Shown here in pieces: positions 33,546-45,479 of a stretch of DNA of 64,000 nt. Origin of the DNA: Bactrocera neohumeralis (Eukaryota; Arthropoda; Insecta; Diptera; Tephritidae); the NCBI RefSeq assembly GCF_024586455.1, contig NC_065922.1:24052089-24116088 (forward strand). Direction: 5' to 3'. How positions within the stretch are numbered: the stretch's first letter is position 1; every line of letters begins with the position of its first letter. Made by a program: the position numbers and the translations under genes. The notes beneath the pieces are model-generated. The model searched no databases. It was not told the origin of the DNA and was given only the letters and a program-made list of their open reading frames with translations.

Positions 33546-36129
33546 GCAAAGAAAAACATGACAAATCACAAGTGGCTTCACACACCTTCGAGGAAGCGCT
33601 CACGTTGACAGGTGTCGGCCGCTTCCATTATGCATTGACGCTAATTTGTGGCATTTGCTTCATGGCAGTGATGGCCGAAACGATGGGTGTCAGCATGGTA
33701 ATGCCTATGATAAAATGCGATCTGGCGGCGACACAAGCCGAGCAGGGCCTACTCGCATCGGCAGGTTACTTTGGCGTTGTGATGAGTTCGCATATAATGG
33801 GTTTTCTGGCCGACACATGCGGTCGTGTGCGTACGCTGCGCTACTCGTTGGTCTTGGCCACCGCAGCGACAATCATCTCGGCCTTCTCCGTCAACACTTG
33901 GATGTTGATCGCATTCCGTTTCCTCAATGGCTTCTTCATTTCGGGCTGTCAGGCGTGTGTCTTCAGCTTATGCGGCGAGTATCATAGCAATAGAACGCGT
34001 GTACGCTATGTGACGCTCATGTCGATCTTTCTGCCGTTTGCGCTGATGTTTATGCCAGGTAAGAGTGGAGTGTGCGAAATTGAGTTATAATTTGTGTGCA
34101 AAAATTTAAATTCTTTTTTTTTATTCTTTTGTAGGCATGGCTATTCTTATTCTGCCAATGAAACTGGATTTCGTCATATTGGGCCTGAAATTCGCTTCGT
34201 GGCGTGTCTTCTTTCTCTTCAACACAGTGTTGTCTATTGGGGGCTTGATAGGTCTTGCCACATTAACCGAAACCCCGAAGTACTTGTTGGTGCATGGGCA
34301 ACACGATGCTTCTCTGGATATACTGCGTCGAATTTATGCTAAAAATACCGGCGATAAAGCAGATAATTTCCCGGTGAAGAGTATTGTTCTGCAGACGGGT
34401 GGCGCTGATCTGTCCAATGTGCATGGCGTTAAGGATGCGCTGAAAATTATCTGGAATCAGACAATACCGCTATTTTATAAAGAGCGCATTTTGCACACAT
34501 TTAATATATGCTTTTCACTCTTTTCGATTTACGGCATTTCTCAGGGGTTATTCATGTGGTGAGTAATATTTATGTATGTATGAAGGTTCGGAGTTTTCCA
34601 TAATGCTTTTCAAATTTTCAAAACTAAGCAGAAATTGTTGTTGTATTCTTGTTGTTGTTGTTCATGGAAATTAAACAGAATTTTCATATGGGATTGAAGT
34701 CAGAGACCGACACATATTCTATAAATATTTTTTCGATTTTTGTTGCGATTCCGACAATAGAGCCTACGAAGCACTATCGAATAAAATTTTGAGACCGTAT
34801 AAATCAGAGCTATGCTCTGTTAACCTCAGGTTAGGGTTATGTTAGGTTAGATGGCTGATCTCTAAGCATAGTGGGGTTTGAACTTAGTCTGTTATATACA
34901 GTCCTTTGTGAAGCCAGACGAAAAACTCATGCAGTTGGTTATCAGCTACCGGCTAAACGCTCTGAACCCAACACAATTCGGCTTAAGTGTTTTATTTCGA
35001 TTTCCCCTATTTGTCGTTGAGTATGAGATCCAAGATGTTTGGGCCTTGATCTGGAAAAAGCGGGTCATTAGAGGAGAAAGTGCTGAGTTCAATCTTTCTA
35101 CATGAAGTCCGATCGGACAGTGTCCAGTTAAAACACCTATAATCATTGAAAGGTGAATCTTGCTGAGAGTGAAGTGTTCTCCTTTTACGATTTACCTTGA
35201 GCCAGAAGGAGCTTGCGACTGATATAAGTTGACCAACGTTTGCTGAGCTGGTCTGAGATCCAACAGTTTAATAGTGAACCAGTAAAAGCCAGCGAAGCTC
35301 ATGTCCTTTTTTATTCCACAGTTATTGAGACCAAGATCTAGGATAGTGTCTTAGAGTTTTCTGCTCTGGTCTGGTATATTGACAGTATAATTATGGAAGA
35401 AAACACATACTATGATATAGTATTCGGTTTAATTAAAAATTATGCTTTTCTCATTGATTATTTAGGTTCCCTACAGTACTCAATGACCTCATCGCCAAAA
35501 ATGGTCAGGATCTCAAGGTATGCGATGTCATTGGTAGTATGGATGTGACAACACCGGCGGCGAGCAATGATTGCAGCAACGCCTTGGACACGTTCATGTT
35601 CGAAGTGCTGATAATGATCGGTGCCGCTTTTACTGTGGTTTTCTTAATATTTTCCTACACCATCGATATAGTTGGCAAGGTTAATTTGTTGGGTGAGTGT
35701 TGTCAATTGTACATACAACTATGTTTTATGAAATATATTTAATTTCTTCATTTATTTTCTATTTAACTAGTGATTTGGCTCACGGTGTCCGTCGTTTGTG
35801 CGGCTGTAATACATTGGATTTCGGACTTTGCCGCCACTGTGATCGTTTTAACACTACTCATGAGTGTTGGAAATTGTGGTGGCATCATTGCCACTATTTC
35901 CATTGAGTTCTATCCGACAGAGATCAACGCTATGGGCATGTGCTTTGCCATGATGATTGGGCGTCTGGGTTCCGTGGCCGGTGGCAATATCATTGGCATG
36001 TTCCTATTTAATTATTGCGACATTTTATTTTGGGTGATTGTGGCATACGTTGTGGTACTAGTCGCTTTGGCCACCGTATTGCCGGAGCGGAAACGTGAGC
36101 GCGCGGTGAAGAATGATTTAGAAAAATGA
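33546..36129 (+). CDS. SV2-like major facilitator superfamily transporter
   Basis: Four coding exons join in frame: 33546-34058, 34135-34558, 35466-35692 and 35771-36129 (donors GTAAGA, GTGAGT and GTGAGT; acceptors TTGTAG, TTTAG and AACTAG). From the in-frame ATG at 33533 the protein would have 511 residues, typical for the family. But GCATTGCAG at 33545 looks like an acceptor, so the true start may lie in an upstream exon. Features: N-terminal SHTFEEALTLTGVGRFHYAL (residues 16-35), conserved in insect SV2-like proteins; MFS motif A GFLADTCGRVR (90-100) after the second helix; ETPKYL (221-226) after helix six; a loop with two cysteines (VCDVIG and NDCSNAL) between helices seven and eight; and IEFYPTEINAMG near helix eleven. 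About twelve membrane segments are predicted from hydrophobicity. The substrate is unknown; the family includes synaptic-vesicle SV2 and organic-ion carriers. Intron two carries an antisense retrotransposon fragment. Confidence 0.9.
34820..35360 (-). mobile_element. Family J2 non-LTR fragment in intron 2 of the SV2-like gene
   Basis: On the minus strand: HLSMIIGVLTGHCPIGLHVE (the same segment as near 4090), a degraded C terminus and a tail reading CCATCTAACCTAAC at 34855-34840. It is 5'-truncated and antisense to the host gene. Confidence 0.75.
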
Positions 36130-36197
36130 AGTAGTCAGATTATATTCCATAGATAATGTATCTGTGGTTTAACTACTTCCATTTGCGCTTAAGTATT

Positions 36198-36203
36198 AAT
36201 AAA
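36198..36203 (+). terminator. Poly(A) signal of the SV2-like gene
   Basis: AATAAA 69 nt after the stop codon at 36129. Another AATAAA occurs near 36481. Confidence 0.65.
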
Positions 36204-36694
36204 ATAGTTGCGTTCCTCATCATATTTTGAGCAAAAGAATCACTTAAAACCAAAAGTTAATCGAAAGACTCATCGAATTGTACAAATACTGTTAATTTTA
36301 GCTGAAATATATTTCTACCAGATATGTACATAAATGCATGTGGGATTATATAAATATGAATTGCTTTCATTCAGTAAAACTCGACCTTAGGACAGACATG
36401 CTAATGGTTATGCGAGTTTTATTACTAGTATTAGATTTTAGAGTTAATAAATTTGTAATTTTTGTTTTCAATTACATACAAATAAAAATTTAGTTTTAAA
36501 AATATTTGAAGTATTTTGATTAAAAATCTATGAAAGGGTGAGTCAAATTTATTAAAGTACTGTGATGTAAGTTTAAATAATTTAAGCGATTAAGAGCAAT
36601 TGAGCAAATAAGGAACTAAATGCATAAATCTTTGAACAATGACAAGCTGGCCTACATTGTACAAATAAGATGAAAAAAAGGGTGCGGCCACTAG
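36204..36694. other. Spacer, no gene seen
   Basis: AT-rich sequence downstream of the SV2-like gene; probably 3' flank only. Confidence 0.55.
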
Positions 36695-37430
36695 CAGAAG
36701 GTTTCGAGACCGGAGCATAGTCTAGTAGAACTTCCAGAGGTGATCTAGTAACTACTCATGAGAGATGCCCAGAGCATGATTCCCCAATCGATGACGATGG
36801 AGTGGACGTTCCGGCAAAACTAATACGGCTGTGTAGTTTTTTCTGATGTTGAGCGACACCAAAAGCTCCGTTAGGATCGGGAAGGACCTCTACGAGCCGT
36901 TCGATACCAAACGAGGTTTCAGACAAGGCGACTCCCTATCGTGCGACATCTTCAATCTATTGAGAAAATAATATAAGGCTACAGCTGCTGGCACACCGTC
37001 GCGTCCGCGTCGTTAGTTCTGCTTTCTCCAGGTAAAGTAGTGAACGAGGGCAAAACGAAATATCTCCTGTCATCAAACAAACACTCGTTTCATTCGCGAC
37101 TTGGTCCCACGTCACTTTTGGCAGTCATAACGTCGAAGTCGTAATTAATTTCGTCTATTTTGGAATCAGCATTAACATCAACAGCAACGTCAGCCTCGAA
37201 ATGCAACGCAGGAAAACAGGTGCTACTTCAGAGCTCTGAGAGTATTCGACGAAGTACCCCTGGGGGGAATAGAGAAAGACCTCCTCTTCGTTGGAACGAC
37301 CAAGTAGAGAAGGGTCTGGCTACACTTGAAATCTCCAATTGGCGGAAGGAAGAACGATTGGCGCGCTGTTGTAAACTCGGCTATAACCGCGTAAGAGGTG
37401 ACAACGCCAGTAAAAAAGATGAAAGAAAGA
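36695..37430 (+). mobile_element. RTE-like non-LTR retrotransposon fragment
   Basis: Same family as 15010-15845: RGDLVTTHERCPEH, then DDDGVDVP joined by deletion to KLIRLCSFF, KAPLGSGRTSTSRSIPNEV (from IGKDLYEPFDTKRGF), RERPPLRWNDQVEKGLATLE and the 3' tail GGCGCGCTGTTGTAAACTCG. The YADD box is lost (LLAHRR). It has internal deletions. Confidence 0.8.
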
Positions 37431-38604
37431 TGAGATTTCGTACTAAAAAACTATTCAGACACTCCCGCCAAAGATGGAAGAAAATACTCCATAGTTTAGA
37501 GTTTTTTTTCGATAAAGGTAAAAACGCAAGCCAGGTGGTTAAAGTATGAATGATTTAAATGGTTGTGATACTGTAACAACCAATCACTTGTCACTCTGTT
37601 CGGTTTATTTGATTACGTATCGGTTAGTTTAATGTTAAAGAGGCAGCAGGTCCTGGAAGGCCAAATATAGGAATTATCTAAGAGAAAAGAAATCGTTGGG
37701 TCCGACTGTCACGTAGGCACTCGTTTGCCAGGAGCTAAACATCGCTTAAAAAACTATTTGAAACCATTTTAAAAAAAGCTGGATACAAAAAGAACTCGCA
37801 AAAACAAAACCTCATGGACCGAATTTTGAGAACGGGCTTCAGGGTTTTTGATGGGATCGGCAGGGTAGGTTCTTTAATGAGCTGTTCCCCTAAAACCATA
37901 CTCTTAATTTAATAATGTATGTTATTTACTACACCTCGTATGTAAGTTACGGCAACATTGACTTCAGGAACACATTTATATATAATTTCTTTTAGACATC
38001 TCAGAAAAATATCGATAATTTCGGTATAAAGAAAATTTTTAACTCGAAGATCGTCATATTCTGTGTATGATGTTAGTAAAAGCATGCAAAGACATTAGAG
38101 ATCAAGAGAATACTCGCTGGAAAAAAATTTAGCGACATTATAGAGGTAAACCTGGACTCAAGCCTATCTTTTCTTACTACAAAAAGGATATCGAAAAGTT
38201 GGCACAGCACCAAACTTGCTATATCAAACATCTGAAGCATAGCGCACAAAAGACGCCATTCCAATCACATTACTGGTGGGCTGACTTACTTGATTATTAA
38301 AGGAAATATGATCTCAGTTGCGGTAATCCTGATTGATTGATGAGCCCGATACAAAGAGAGCAGTTTTGAAACCCTCCAGGCACTTCTGAAGGTACTAATC
38401 CGTGAGCACAGCTCTGGAGAGAGACGAAACCATTAGGACTAGAAGACACCGGGCATCTAACGAAAGACAAGAAAGCGCTGTTAGGCCATGCCGTTCACAT
38501 GGAATTTGATGCTGCGCTGAAAAGCTCCTTCGATTCGAGACTCACTGGTGGACAACGGAATCAAGAGCGCCTCCGCATGCAATGGACGACCAAGTGCATA
38601 CGTT
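37431..38604. other. Spacer with a possible Tc1-like scrap
   Basis: 37640-37850 has a GPGRPN segment and a helix-turn-helix-like KKLFETILKKAGYKKNSQ in plus frames, suggestive of a Tc1-like N terminus but too decayed to be sure. 38060-38300 and 38300-38600 have no recognisable content. Confidence 0.3.
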
Positions 38605-38990
38605 AGGTTAGCTTCGGTTAGTCGGGAAGGCAAATAAGCCACGCATATACCAGTTTTGGTGCTTTGCGATACCAGACGGAGTTCAGTTACTACGTCCATG
38701 AGGAGTATTCATCCTTTTGGATGCTTGACGCGAATTTCAACAGACTCTGTGGCCTCACTATCGATACTTCTTTCAGTGTATCATACCTAGGGGACCCCAG
38801 ATGCTTACAGCGTAGCCTTGCCAATATGGGATAAGTGCACAAGAGATGCTTAATTGTATCCCTGATGCCTTGCTCTAGACATTTCCTGCAGTCGTATCCA
38901 TTTGTCAGACAGTGCATAGCGACCTGTCCGAGAGAGGGGGCAATTGGCGAAGTTCAGTATTCTCAGCCAAGACCGACCTACGGTTAGAGG
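38605..38990 (-). mobile_element. Family J1 non-LTR 3' end
   Basis: The minus frame reads MHCLTNGYDCRKCLEQGIRD, KHLLCTYPILARLRCKHLGS, then ELRLVSQSTKTGICVAYLP, matching the copy at 1605-1935. The 3' end at about 38605 reads CTAACCGAAGCTAACCTAACG. The CCHC-type knuckle has Tyr where the other copy has Cys next to Pro. Confidence 0.75.
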
Positions 38991-39099
38991 ACCAAGGAAG
39001 AAGATTAAGAAATTGCATAGAATTATATAAAATTCTGGTAAATAATAACAAATCTTCAGCAAATTAAACGTTGAACATTATACAAAAGAAATACCACTA

Positions 39100-39480
39100 G
39101 GGCGCCATCTGTCATCAATAGTAAAGGTATACACACACGCACAGAAGCAACTTCGATTGAGTGCAGTTGCATACAATGTATGGCGGACACCACGACCATC
39201 ATTTGATGGCAGTCCAAACGACAATTGTACAGTTGTCACTGTGCCAGCCAAGGCACGCTGCAAATCATGCCGCGCGCTGCGTTATCTCGCCAAGCGACGC
39301 ACACCAAATATAGCAATACCAGAAGCGCTCGCGGCCAGCGGCAGCAGCAGCGGTCATTGCACGCAACTGCCAGCTCTACGGCATACCAAAAGCGGCGCAT
39401 GGACACAGCGGCCAAACAGCGCGCCCCACCGCACCGCACCGCGCTGCAACGCGTCAACTTGCCCATAGGAAATAGTTGAA
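39100..39480. other. GC-rich island with an unrecognised ORF
   Basis: About 380 bp markedly richer in GC and CpG than its surroundings. The plus frame 39157-39468 is open for 103 codons with many Cys/Arg/Ala but has no ATG at its head. Other frames are also open, as expected for GC-rich DNA. It could be a 5' exon or promoter. No domain is recognised. Confidence 0.3.
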
Positions 39481-40839
39481 ATGGCAATGTAGAATTGAAG
39501 AAATGTCACTTGCCTAGAATTGTAACCGCGTTTTGTGTCGTTTTTTGTGTGTGTGTGTGCTTTTTTTGTCAGTGCGCGCTTGTGCTTCGGATTGCCACAA
39601 ATACGGCTGCCGCAGCACTGTTAGCAAATGTATGCACTTAAATGGACAAAAAGCATTCCAGGCAAAGTGCCAGGCCAGGTAAAGTGCGGCTGCCTGTGAA
39701 TGTGATGAGCGCTGTGCGGCGCGACGCATCGCATCGCGTTGCAATAATCGTGGCACACGCACTTACGCACATATATAAACATAAATACACGTTCGTGGCA
39801 TATTTAAGAACTCTGTGTGCTGCCAATCGCATTTACAGCCATTTCTAGCTTATTGGTACGAGTACATAAATATATGTGATGGCTGCACTTCACCTGCGCA
39901 GGTTTACCTTTTGATTGAGCTGTGCGCTGATCGACGCATAGATGCGACCATGCAGTGTTGCTTTGGCTTGCTTGGCGCGGCACACACACACACACACACA
40001 CGGACATCCAAGCGCGCATCGTTGTACTTAAATAAATACGATTGAGTAGATATTTTCCTACGCATTTGCTGTTTACTCGTGCGCTGTTTACTAATGTTGC
40101 ACTTAAATGTTGCACGCACTGTGTGGCACTGAATGGAATGTGAATATGACTGAAGACGACATAATATGCTGCATGTGAGTCGCATCTGCGGCGGCTCAAG
40201 TGTAGTGATGCGGCAATAGAGCGATGCTTACATGCCTCTACACACAAACATACGCAAACATACCTGAGGCGGGGTAAATATTGTCATCTAACGGTTTAAG
40301 TGACATACATGTTTACATTCGGTACGGTAAAAAAACATATAATGACAACAAGGCATCCATAAATACATTTTAATCATTACTATTATTATATAAGTGCTTG
40401 TATAATGCCTTAGTCGGTAGCTTTATGGGTATGTGTATAGAAAAAGTTTGAGGGAAGCAGTTACTCCTTATACTGGGTCGTAGCCATGACCAGCTGTGAG
40501 CTATTGCTCTCATAAGGTGTAAGCAACAGGTGTATTAGTTATACGGGTAACATACATATACAAACAATATGCACTAAATAGTTCCAAATATGTCTAAAAG
40601 CTAGAAAATTAAATACAATTTTTTTAAATGTTAAAAGCATATATCTTTTAAAACAATCGCAATTCTCTTCAATCAAATAAAAAAAAAATATACCGCAATA
40701 TCATCATCGCTTAAAATTCCAAACATTCTTACATTCTTATACACTTCTTAACTAACTTAATGTCTTCTTAATCTTTGAAATGTTTTTAATGCTTGTTAAT
40801 AACTTCAGTAATCTTACTACCCATATGTAAATAAAATGT
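39481..40839. other. Unique spacer with microsatellites
   Basis: 39481-40260 resembles regulatory or 5' flanking DNA (CA run at 39980-40001, TG run near 39547-39560). 40260-40840 is AT-rich. No exon can be supported. Confidence 0.45.
39980..40001. repeat. CA microsatellite
   Basis: Eleven CA units. Confidence 0.85.
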
Positions 40840-42025
40840 GTGAATACCTATAGGTGATCTAGTAACCGATGTGCAGAGCATACTAAAATTATGGAGCGAA
40901 CACTTCTCCAGTCTGCTGAATGGTAGTGAAAGCATAGCAACAGGAGATGGTGAACCCGGTTCCCCAATCGAAGACGATGGAGCGGACGTTCCATTGTCCG
41001 ACCATGAAGAAGTTCGAACAGCAATTATCCGTCGGAAGAACAACAAAGCGGCGTGGGCCGATGGATTGTCAAATTCGGCGGCTAAGAATTGATAAGGAGC
41101 ATACATCAGCTTCTTTGCAGAAAACATACTCGACGAGCCGTTCGATATCAAACGAGGTTTCAGACAAGGCGACTCCCTATCGTGCGTCTTCTTTAATCTG
41201 CTGCTGAAGAAAATAATTCGTGCTGCAGAACTTAATCGAGCAGGTACAATCTTTTATAAGAGTGTACAGTTGCTGGCGTATGCCGATGATATTCATAACA
41301 TTGGCCTCAACAACAGCGCCGTAAGTTCTGGTTTCTCCAGACTGGATAAGGAAGCGTTACAACGGGCAAAACGAAATATCTCCTGTTATCAAACAAACAG
41401 TCGTCGCACTCGTTATTTACCAGCCACGTCACTGTTGATAGTCAAAACTTCGAAGTCGTAGATATTTTCGTCTATCTTGGAACCACTATCAACACAAACA
41501 ACAACGTCACTTTCCAACAGGTGCTACTTCGAACTGAGTAGGCAATTGAGAAGTAACGTCCTCTCTCGATGAACAAAAACAAAACTATATAAGCCACTCA
41601 TTATTCCCGTCCTGTTATATGGTGCAGAGGAATGGACAATGACACATCTGGTGAGTCGACGCTACGAGTTTTCGACAGAAAGGTTCTGCGGAAGATTCAT
41701 GGACCTTTGCGCATTGGCTACGGCGAATATCGCATTCGAATGAACGATGAGCCGTATGTGTTATACGACGACATTGACATAGTTCAGAGAATTAAAAGAC
41801 AGCGGCTACGCTGGCTAGTTCATGTTATCCGAATGGACGAAAACCCTCGGCGTAGTACCCGTGTGGGAAGCAGAGGAAGAGAATGACCTGCACTCCGTTG
41901 GAAAGATTAGGTGGAAAATGACTTGGCTGAACTTCTTATCTTGAATTGACGCTAAACGACTGGCGCGCTGTTGTTAATTCGGCTATAACCGCGTAAGCGG
42001 TGTCTACGCCAGTAAGAAGAAGAAG
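40840..42025 (+). mobile_element. RTE-like non-LTR retrotransposon fragment (longest copy)
   Basis: In broken plus frames: VQSILKLWSEHFSSLLNGSE (linker before the reverse transcriptase), RRKNNKAAWADGLS, EPFDIKRGFRQGDSLSC, QLLAYADDIHNIGL (catalytic YADD box, 41275), TMTHLVSRRYEFSTERF-type and RVFDRKVLRKIHGPLRIGYG, EYRIRMNDEPYVLYDDIDIV and QRIKRQRLRWLVHVIRMDE. The 3' tail is GGCGCGCTGTTGTTAATTCG and a GAAGAAGAAG end. A large deletion removes the fingers of the polymerase between KNNKAA and EPFD. Confidence 0.85.
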
Positions 42026-42167
42026 TCTTACTACCGTATGATCTTCATACGAAATTCTGAAACTTTCTTTGGAAGAAAAAAATTTTTATCTAACCGGAAT
42101 ATCTTCCCTCAACCATATCATAAGTTTGGTCAAACAAATCGAAGTCTTATTTTTCTTTTTATAATAC

Positions 42168-42430
42168 GCTATCTGATCAAAACTGACCCGGACCGACAAA
42201 AAAAAACAATATTTTACGTATTTTATAAAAAAAAATTTTTTTCGCCTTTAAAATAGACGCCTTTTGAGCCGATACAAACATGTTTGTGTTTTTGGTTTTA
42301 GGAAAGCCATTCGCTAGATTTTTGGGCAGCTTCTACATCATATTCATAATCTTACGTCTCGTCACCAGTAAAGCTGCGTTTGATAAATGTGGGATCCCAG
42401 CGGGACATTCAAGAAGTGTTGAGATGATTC
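42168..42430 (-). mobile_element. Mariner fragment
   Basis: One end reads ATCTGATCAAAACTGACCCG, like the element at 29703-30235. The minus frame gives DPTFIKRSFTGDETxDYEYD (the first catalytic aspartate in GDET), VEAAQKSSEW and, after a deletion, a GVYFKGEKNFF C terminus. Confidence 0.7.
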
Positions 42431-42469
42431 TATCTCATCTTCTTTCAAAGAGCTGACTGATATCCGATA

Positions 42470-43340
42470 AGATATTTAATCTTTGAATTTGAATTCCGAT
42501 CGGACAGTGTCTACATAGTTAGCATAGTTAGAACTTTCACAACCAGTGAAAGGTGAGCCTTGCTAAGAGCGAAGAGTTCCCTAGGATTCTTATGATCTTC
42601 CCGACCAGTGCTTGCTGATTCGGTCTGAGGTCTAACAGTTCAGTAGTGAACAGCAAGATGCCAACGGAGCTCCTACTCGTTCCCATTTCTCAGTAATTGC
42701 GACTAAAGAACCTGTCCCAGCAAGCTCAAAAGCCTTACTGTTTCCTACAATACCGCATATAAATGACATCTTGACCATTCTAATTAGATATAAACTAGAT
42801 AGATAGACTAGACATCCTTTCACTATTCTTGAGCGCACCTTTGGAAGACGCTGCCGTGGTCAGGAAGACTAAACATGGTAATCATCTGTCTCTTTCAGCG
42901 AGTCCTTCTCTCTCATGCCTCCCTCGAGGGTATGTGAACAGAGCAGAGATAGCCGGGGCTAGATCACGGTTTCCAAGTTTTTTGGAACGAAATCAAAGTC
43001 TGCGGGGATACCAGAGTGCCCAGGCTAGCAGTCATCTAAGTACCCAGATTTTCTGAGTCTGAGGACAGCTTGCGCAGCGATAGTCTTCGCGGCTATGGCC
43101 AATTTCTTCGCGAGTGTAGTCTTTTACACCGCCTTCCACCAAACAAAAAATCCATAGAACATTATAGGCTTAACTATGGCTTCACAGAACCAAAGAACAA
43201 CCTTTGGTGAAAGGCCCACCTTTTGCCAATGGCTCTTCTGCAGGCGTACAGGGCAACCGAGACCATGAGAAGCTTCCTATCAGAATGACTTTGTACTTCC
43301 TGGTGTACTTCCTGGTGAATAAAACCAATTCGATCTTGCT
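42470..43340 (-). mobile_element. Family J2 non-LTR fragment
   Basis: On the minus strand: VSVALYACRRAIGKRW (reverse transcriptase thumb), then the RNase H region with PGHSGIP, then REDHKNPRELFALSKAHLS. Several frames, stops and deletions. Confidence 0.7.
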
Positions 43341-43427
43341 AGGATTATTATTATTTTAATATATTTGATAAAGAGAATGTTGACAGAAAACTTGCCACCA
43401 AAACTAAAAAACTCGCGGCCGGTATTC

Positions 43428-43620
43428 AAAATTGTATATCATGAACAGAGTATACTAAGCTTGCGCAATGAGGAAAGGAGAAACATCGTAAATCCTATAA
43501 AGTCGATATGTAAATATTCAGAGTGACGAGCTGAGGTTTTGCCATGTTTGTCTGTCCATATACAGCGAACTAGTGTGGCACTTGTTTTTGATATATAGCT
43601 CAAAATAATGTCCTTGTTTG
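43428..43620 (+). repeat. Dispersed non-coding repeat (family A), 5' piece
   Basis: ATATCATGAACAGAGTATAC, ATCCTATAAAGTCGATATG and TTTGTCTGTCC match the 5' third of family A. Confidence 0.45.
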
Positions 43621-43944
43621 GAAAACATCGTAACATTACGACTATTCGAATAATATTAATCGGTTAATATTCATACGAACGGTTACAAACCGGGGAGGAT
43701 GGAGTTATGTGTAGAAGTTCACGTAAGTGAGGAAAGTTATCTGATTCATTCACTTGTTCTTTTATGTATGGCTGAAGCTGCTCACGACTTCCGATCTTAG
43801 ACTAAGTATCCTCTGGTCAGCTCAAAAACATCCGTTTGAAGACGAGCTAAAGTGAGAAGGTTAGAAGCGTCCCCTCCCCATGGTTGTACGCTGGGCTTGG
43901 GAACCGGTATATTAAAAAACCCTCAACGAAAGGAAGAAAACAGT

Positions 43945-43990
43945 CTCCCGTAAGCGGTGTCTACGTCAATAAAAATGATGAAGATGGAAA
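43945..43990 (+). mobile_element. RTE-like 3' tail fragment
   Basis: GTAAGCGGTGTCTACGTCAA followed by TAAAAATGATGAAGATG is the 3' end of the RTE-like family without the coding part. Confidence 0.65.
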
Positions 43991-44530
43991 ACTGGATATT
44001 CGAATAATCTAAAATCCGAAAACCTTCAGGTTATTCGAATAATTTTAGGCGCCCTAACTTCGACATTCGTTATATTTTTCGGATCTGGCAGCCAGTGACG
44101 TTTTCTTATCTTTAGACTTGAAGACAAATCGAAAGAAAGATTCCCACAAACTGTATCTGGTATATCTCTAGTTACCCCAATATAATTATCCCCAAAAATT
44201 AGATGATTTTAAGACAATGTGATCTTTGCAGCCTGCCTATAAATTAGATATATAGTCAAAAAATAAAATACATATGCGCCATTTATATATAAGTTATGCA
44301 TTTCAAAACACCACCATAAGTCTATTAAGCACTCAGTCTGATATCAAAGATGCCACGAAGGCGTCTGAGTGGCAATCAAATATTATTGGTAGAGCCGGTC
44401 GACAAACGGGGTGCGAATAATCAAAACGATCACTCAAGCTGATCCATAAGACAGGTAATTTCTAACAGCAGCAGTTAACACTTTGGATCCATCCGTCGTC
44501 GGTGATGACTTTGCCGATCACAGCAATTGC
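43991..44530. other. Spacer, no gene seen
   Basis: No supported ORF or repeat. Confidence 0.5.
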
Positions 44531-44539
44531 ATTGCTATT

Positions 44540-45110
44540 TACCGCACTTGTTCGAGAAGTATTGATATTTTAGTGAGCGAAAAAAAAAAAAAATACACAA
44601 GCTGCGATTGACATCGGTCTGTCAGGCGGAGACGATCACAAGGCTCATCATCAGCGTCGCCATCTTCGTGATTATGATCAAATAAATGTTGCGCCGGCAA
44701 ATGTTTATCCAGTCTAATTCCATTTGAAACGTAAATAGGTCTGCAAAGTGATCGTCTTAAGAACGACAACAAGACGCAACAACTAAACTAATAGCTAGCA
44801 ACAAAACCAACAACAGCCACGTCGGTTGGTACATACGAGTGTCGCCACCAAGCGCTCGAGTCGTCTGCAATAGTTCTGTGAGTGCTGTTGCTCCGTTAAG
44901 CTGTTGATCTTCGTTTGATGTGTGTCTGTCTTGTTGGACGTTCTTCCTTGACACCGGCTTCTGCTACTGCTGTTGCTCACATACACGCCGGCTGCTGGCT
45001 GCCGTCTGCTGCTGGTGACATTATCAACTACTTAGCTGACGGTTTTGTTGTAGTTGTTGTTTTCTATTAGATTGTTTGCACAAATAGTCGGTATTTAGTT
45101 TTGTAGTCCA
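44540..45110 (-). other. Candidate 5' exon(s) or promoter of a minus-strand gene
   Basis: CAG/CAACAG-rich unique sequence typical of fly 5' UTRs. On the minus strand a good donor ACTC|GTATGT lies at 44837|44836 and a good acceptor CACTTTGCAG at 44741|44740, defining a 96-bp intron. A downstream donor GCG|GTAAAT lies near 44541. The exon after the acceptor opens with MELDWINICRRNIYLIIITK, a short ORF of 33 codons ending in TGA. Inside the putative intron an ATG opens a hydrophobic, signal-like ORF (MYQPTWLLLVLLLAISLVVA). No function is recognised. The next known minus-strand coding exon is inaF-like 3 at 33402. Confidence 0.3.
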
Positions 45111-45475
45111 TTTAGTTGCCGCACGTTGCACGCACGTTGCACGCTACCCGTTGCTTGTCCACATTGCGCTTTGTACAAGTTTGTTCATCCATATTTGTTG
45201 AATATTTATGGCGAACGTTGCTTTAGTGCCATACTTAGTTTCGAATTTCCAGAATTTTACGCTTTTCACATTTTAGAACACGGATGTGCCACTAGCAATA
45301 AAATGCCATTTTCGTTCTTGCCACATTACCGCTGCTATCAGCATTTACAGTTTGAAATAGATTTTTATCTGATTATAGATTAAAGAAATAGAAATAAATT
45401 TGAGAGCAGTTGGAGTTCTACAAAAATATTTTTGTGGAGGCTAAGAAGAAGTTTTGTATCTTCAGGATTTGTGAA
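45111..45475. other. Spacer, no gene seen
   Basis: An 85-codon plus frame (45126-45383) is open but starts on a non-ATG codon or has no domain that I recognise. Confidence 0.45.
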
Positions 45476-45479
45476 ACTG

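Noticed and set aside
39157..39468. 103-codon ORF in the GC-rich island as a gene
   Set aside because: No ATG in the frame and other frames are equally open; kept only as an unexplained island.
44757..44954. 65-codon minus ORF with a hydrophobic end as a secreted protein gene
   Set aside because: The frame starts at GTG and the hydrophobic part is at the C-terminal end before a stop; it spans a plausible splice donor. The signal-like ATG inside it is noted but not called a gene.
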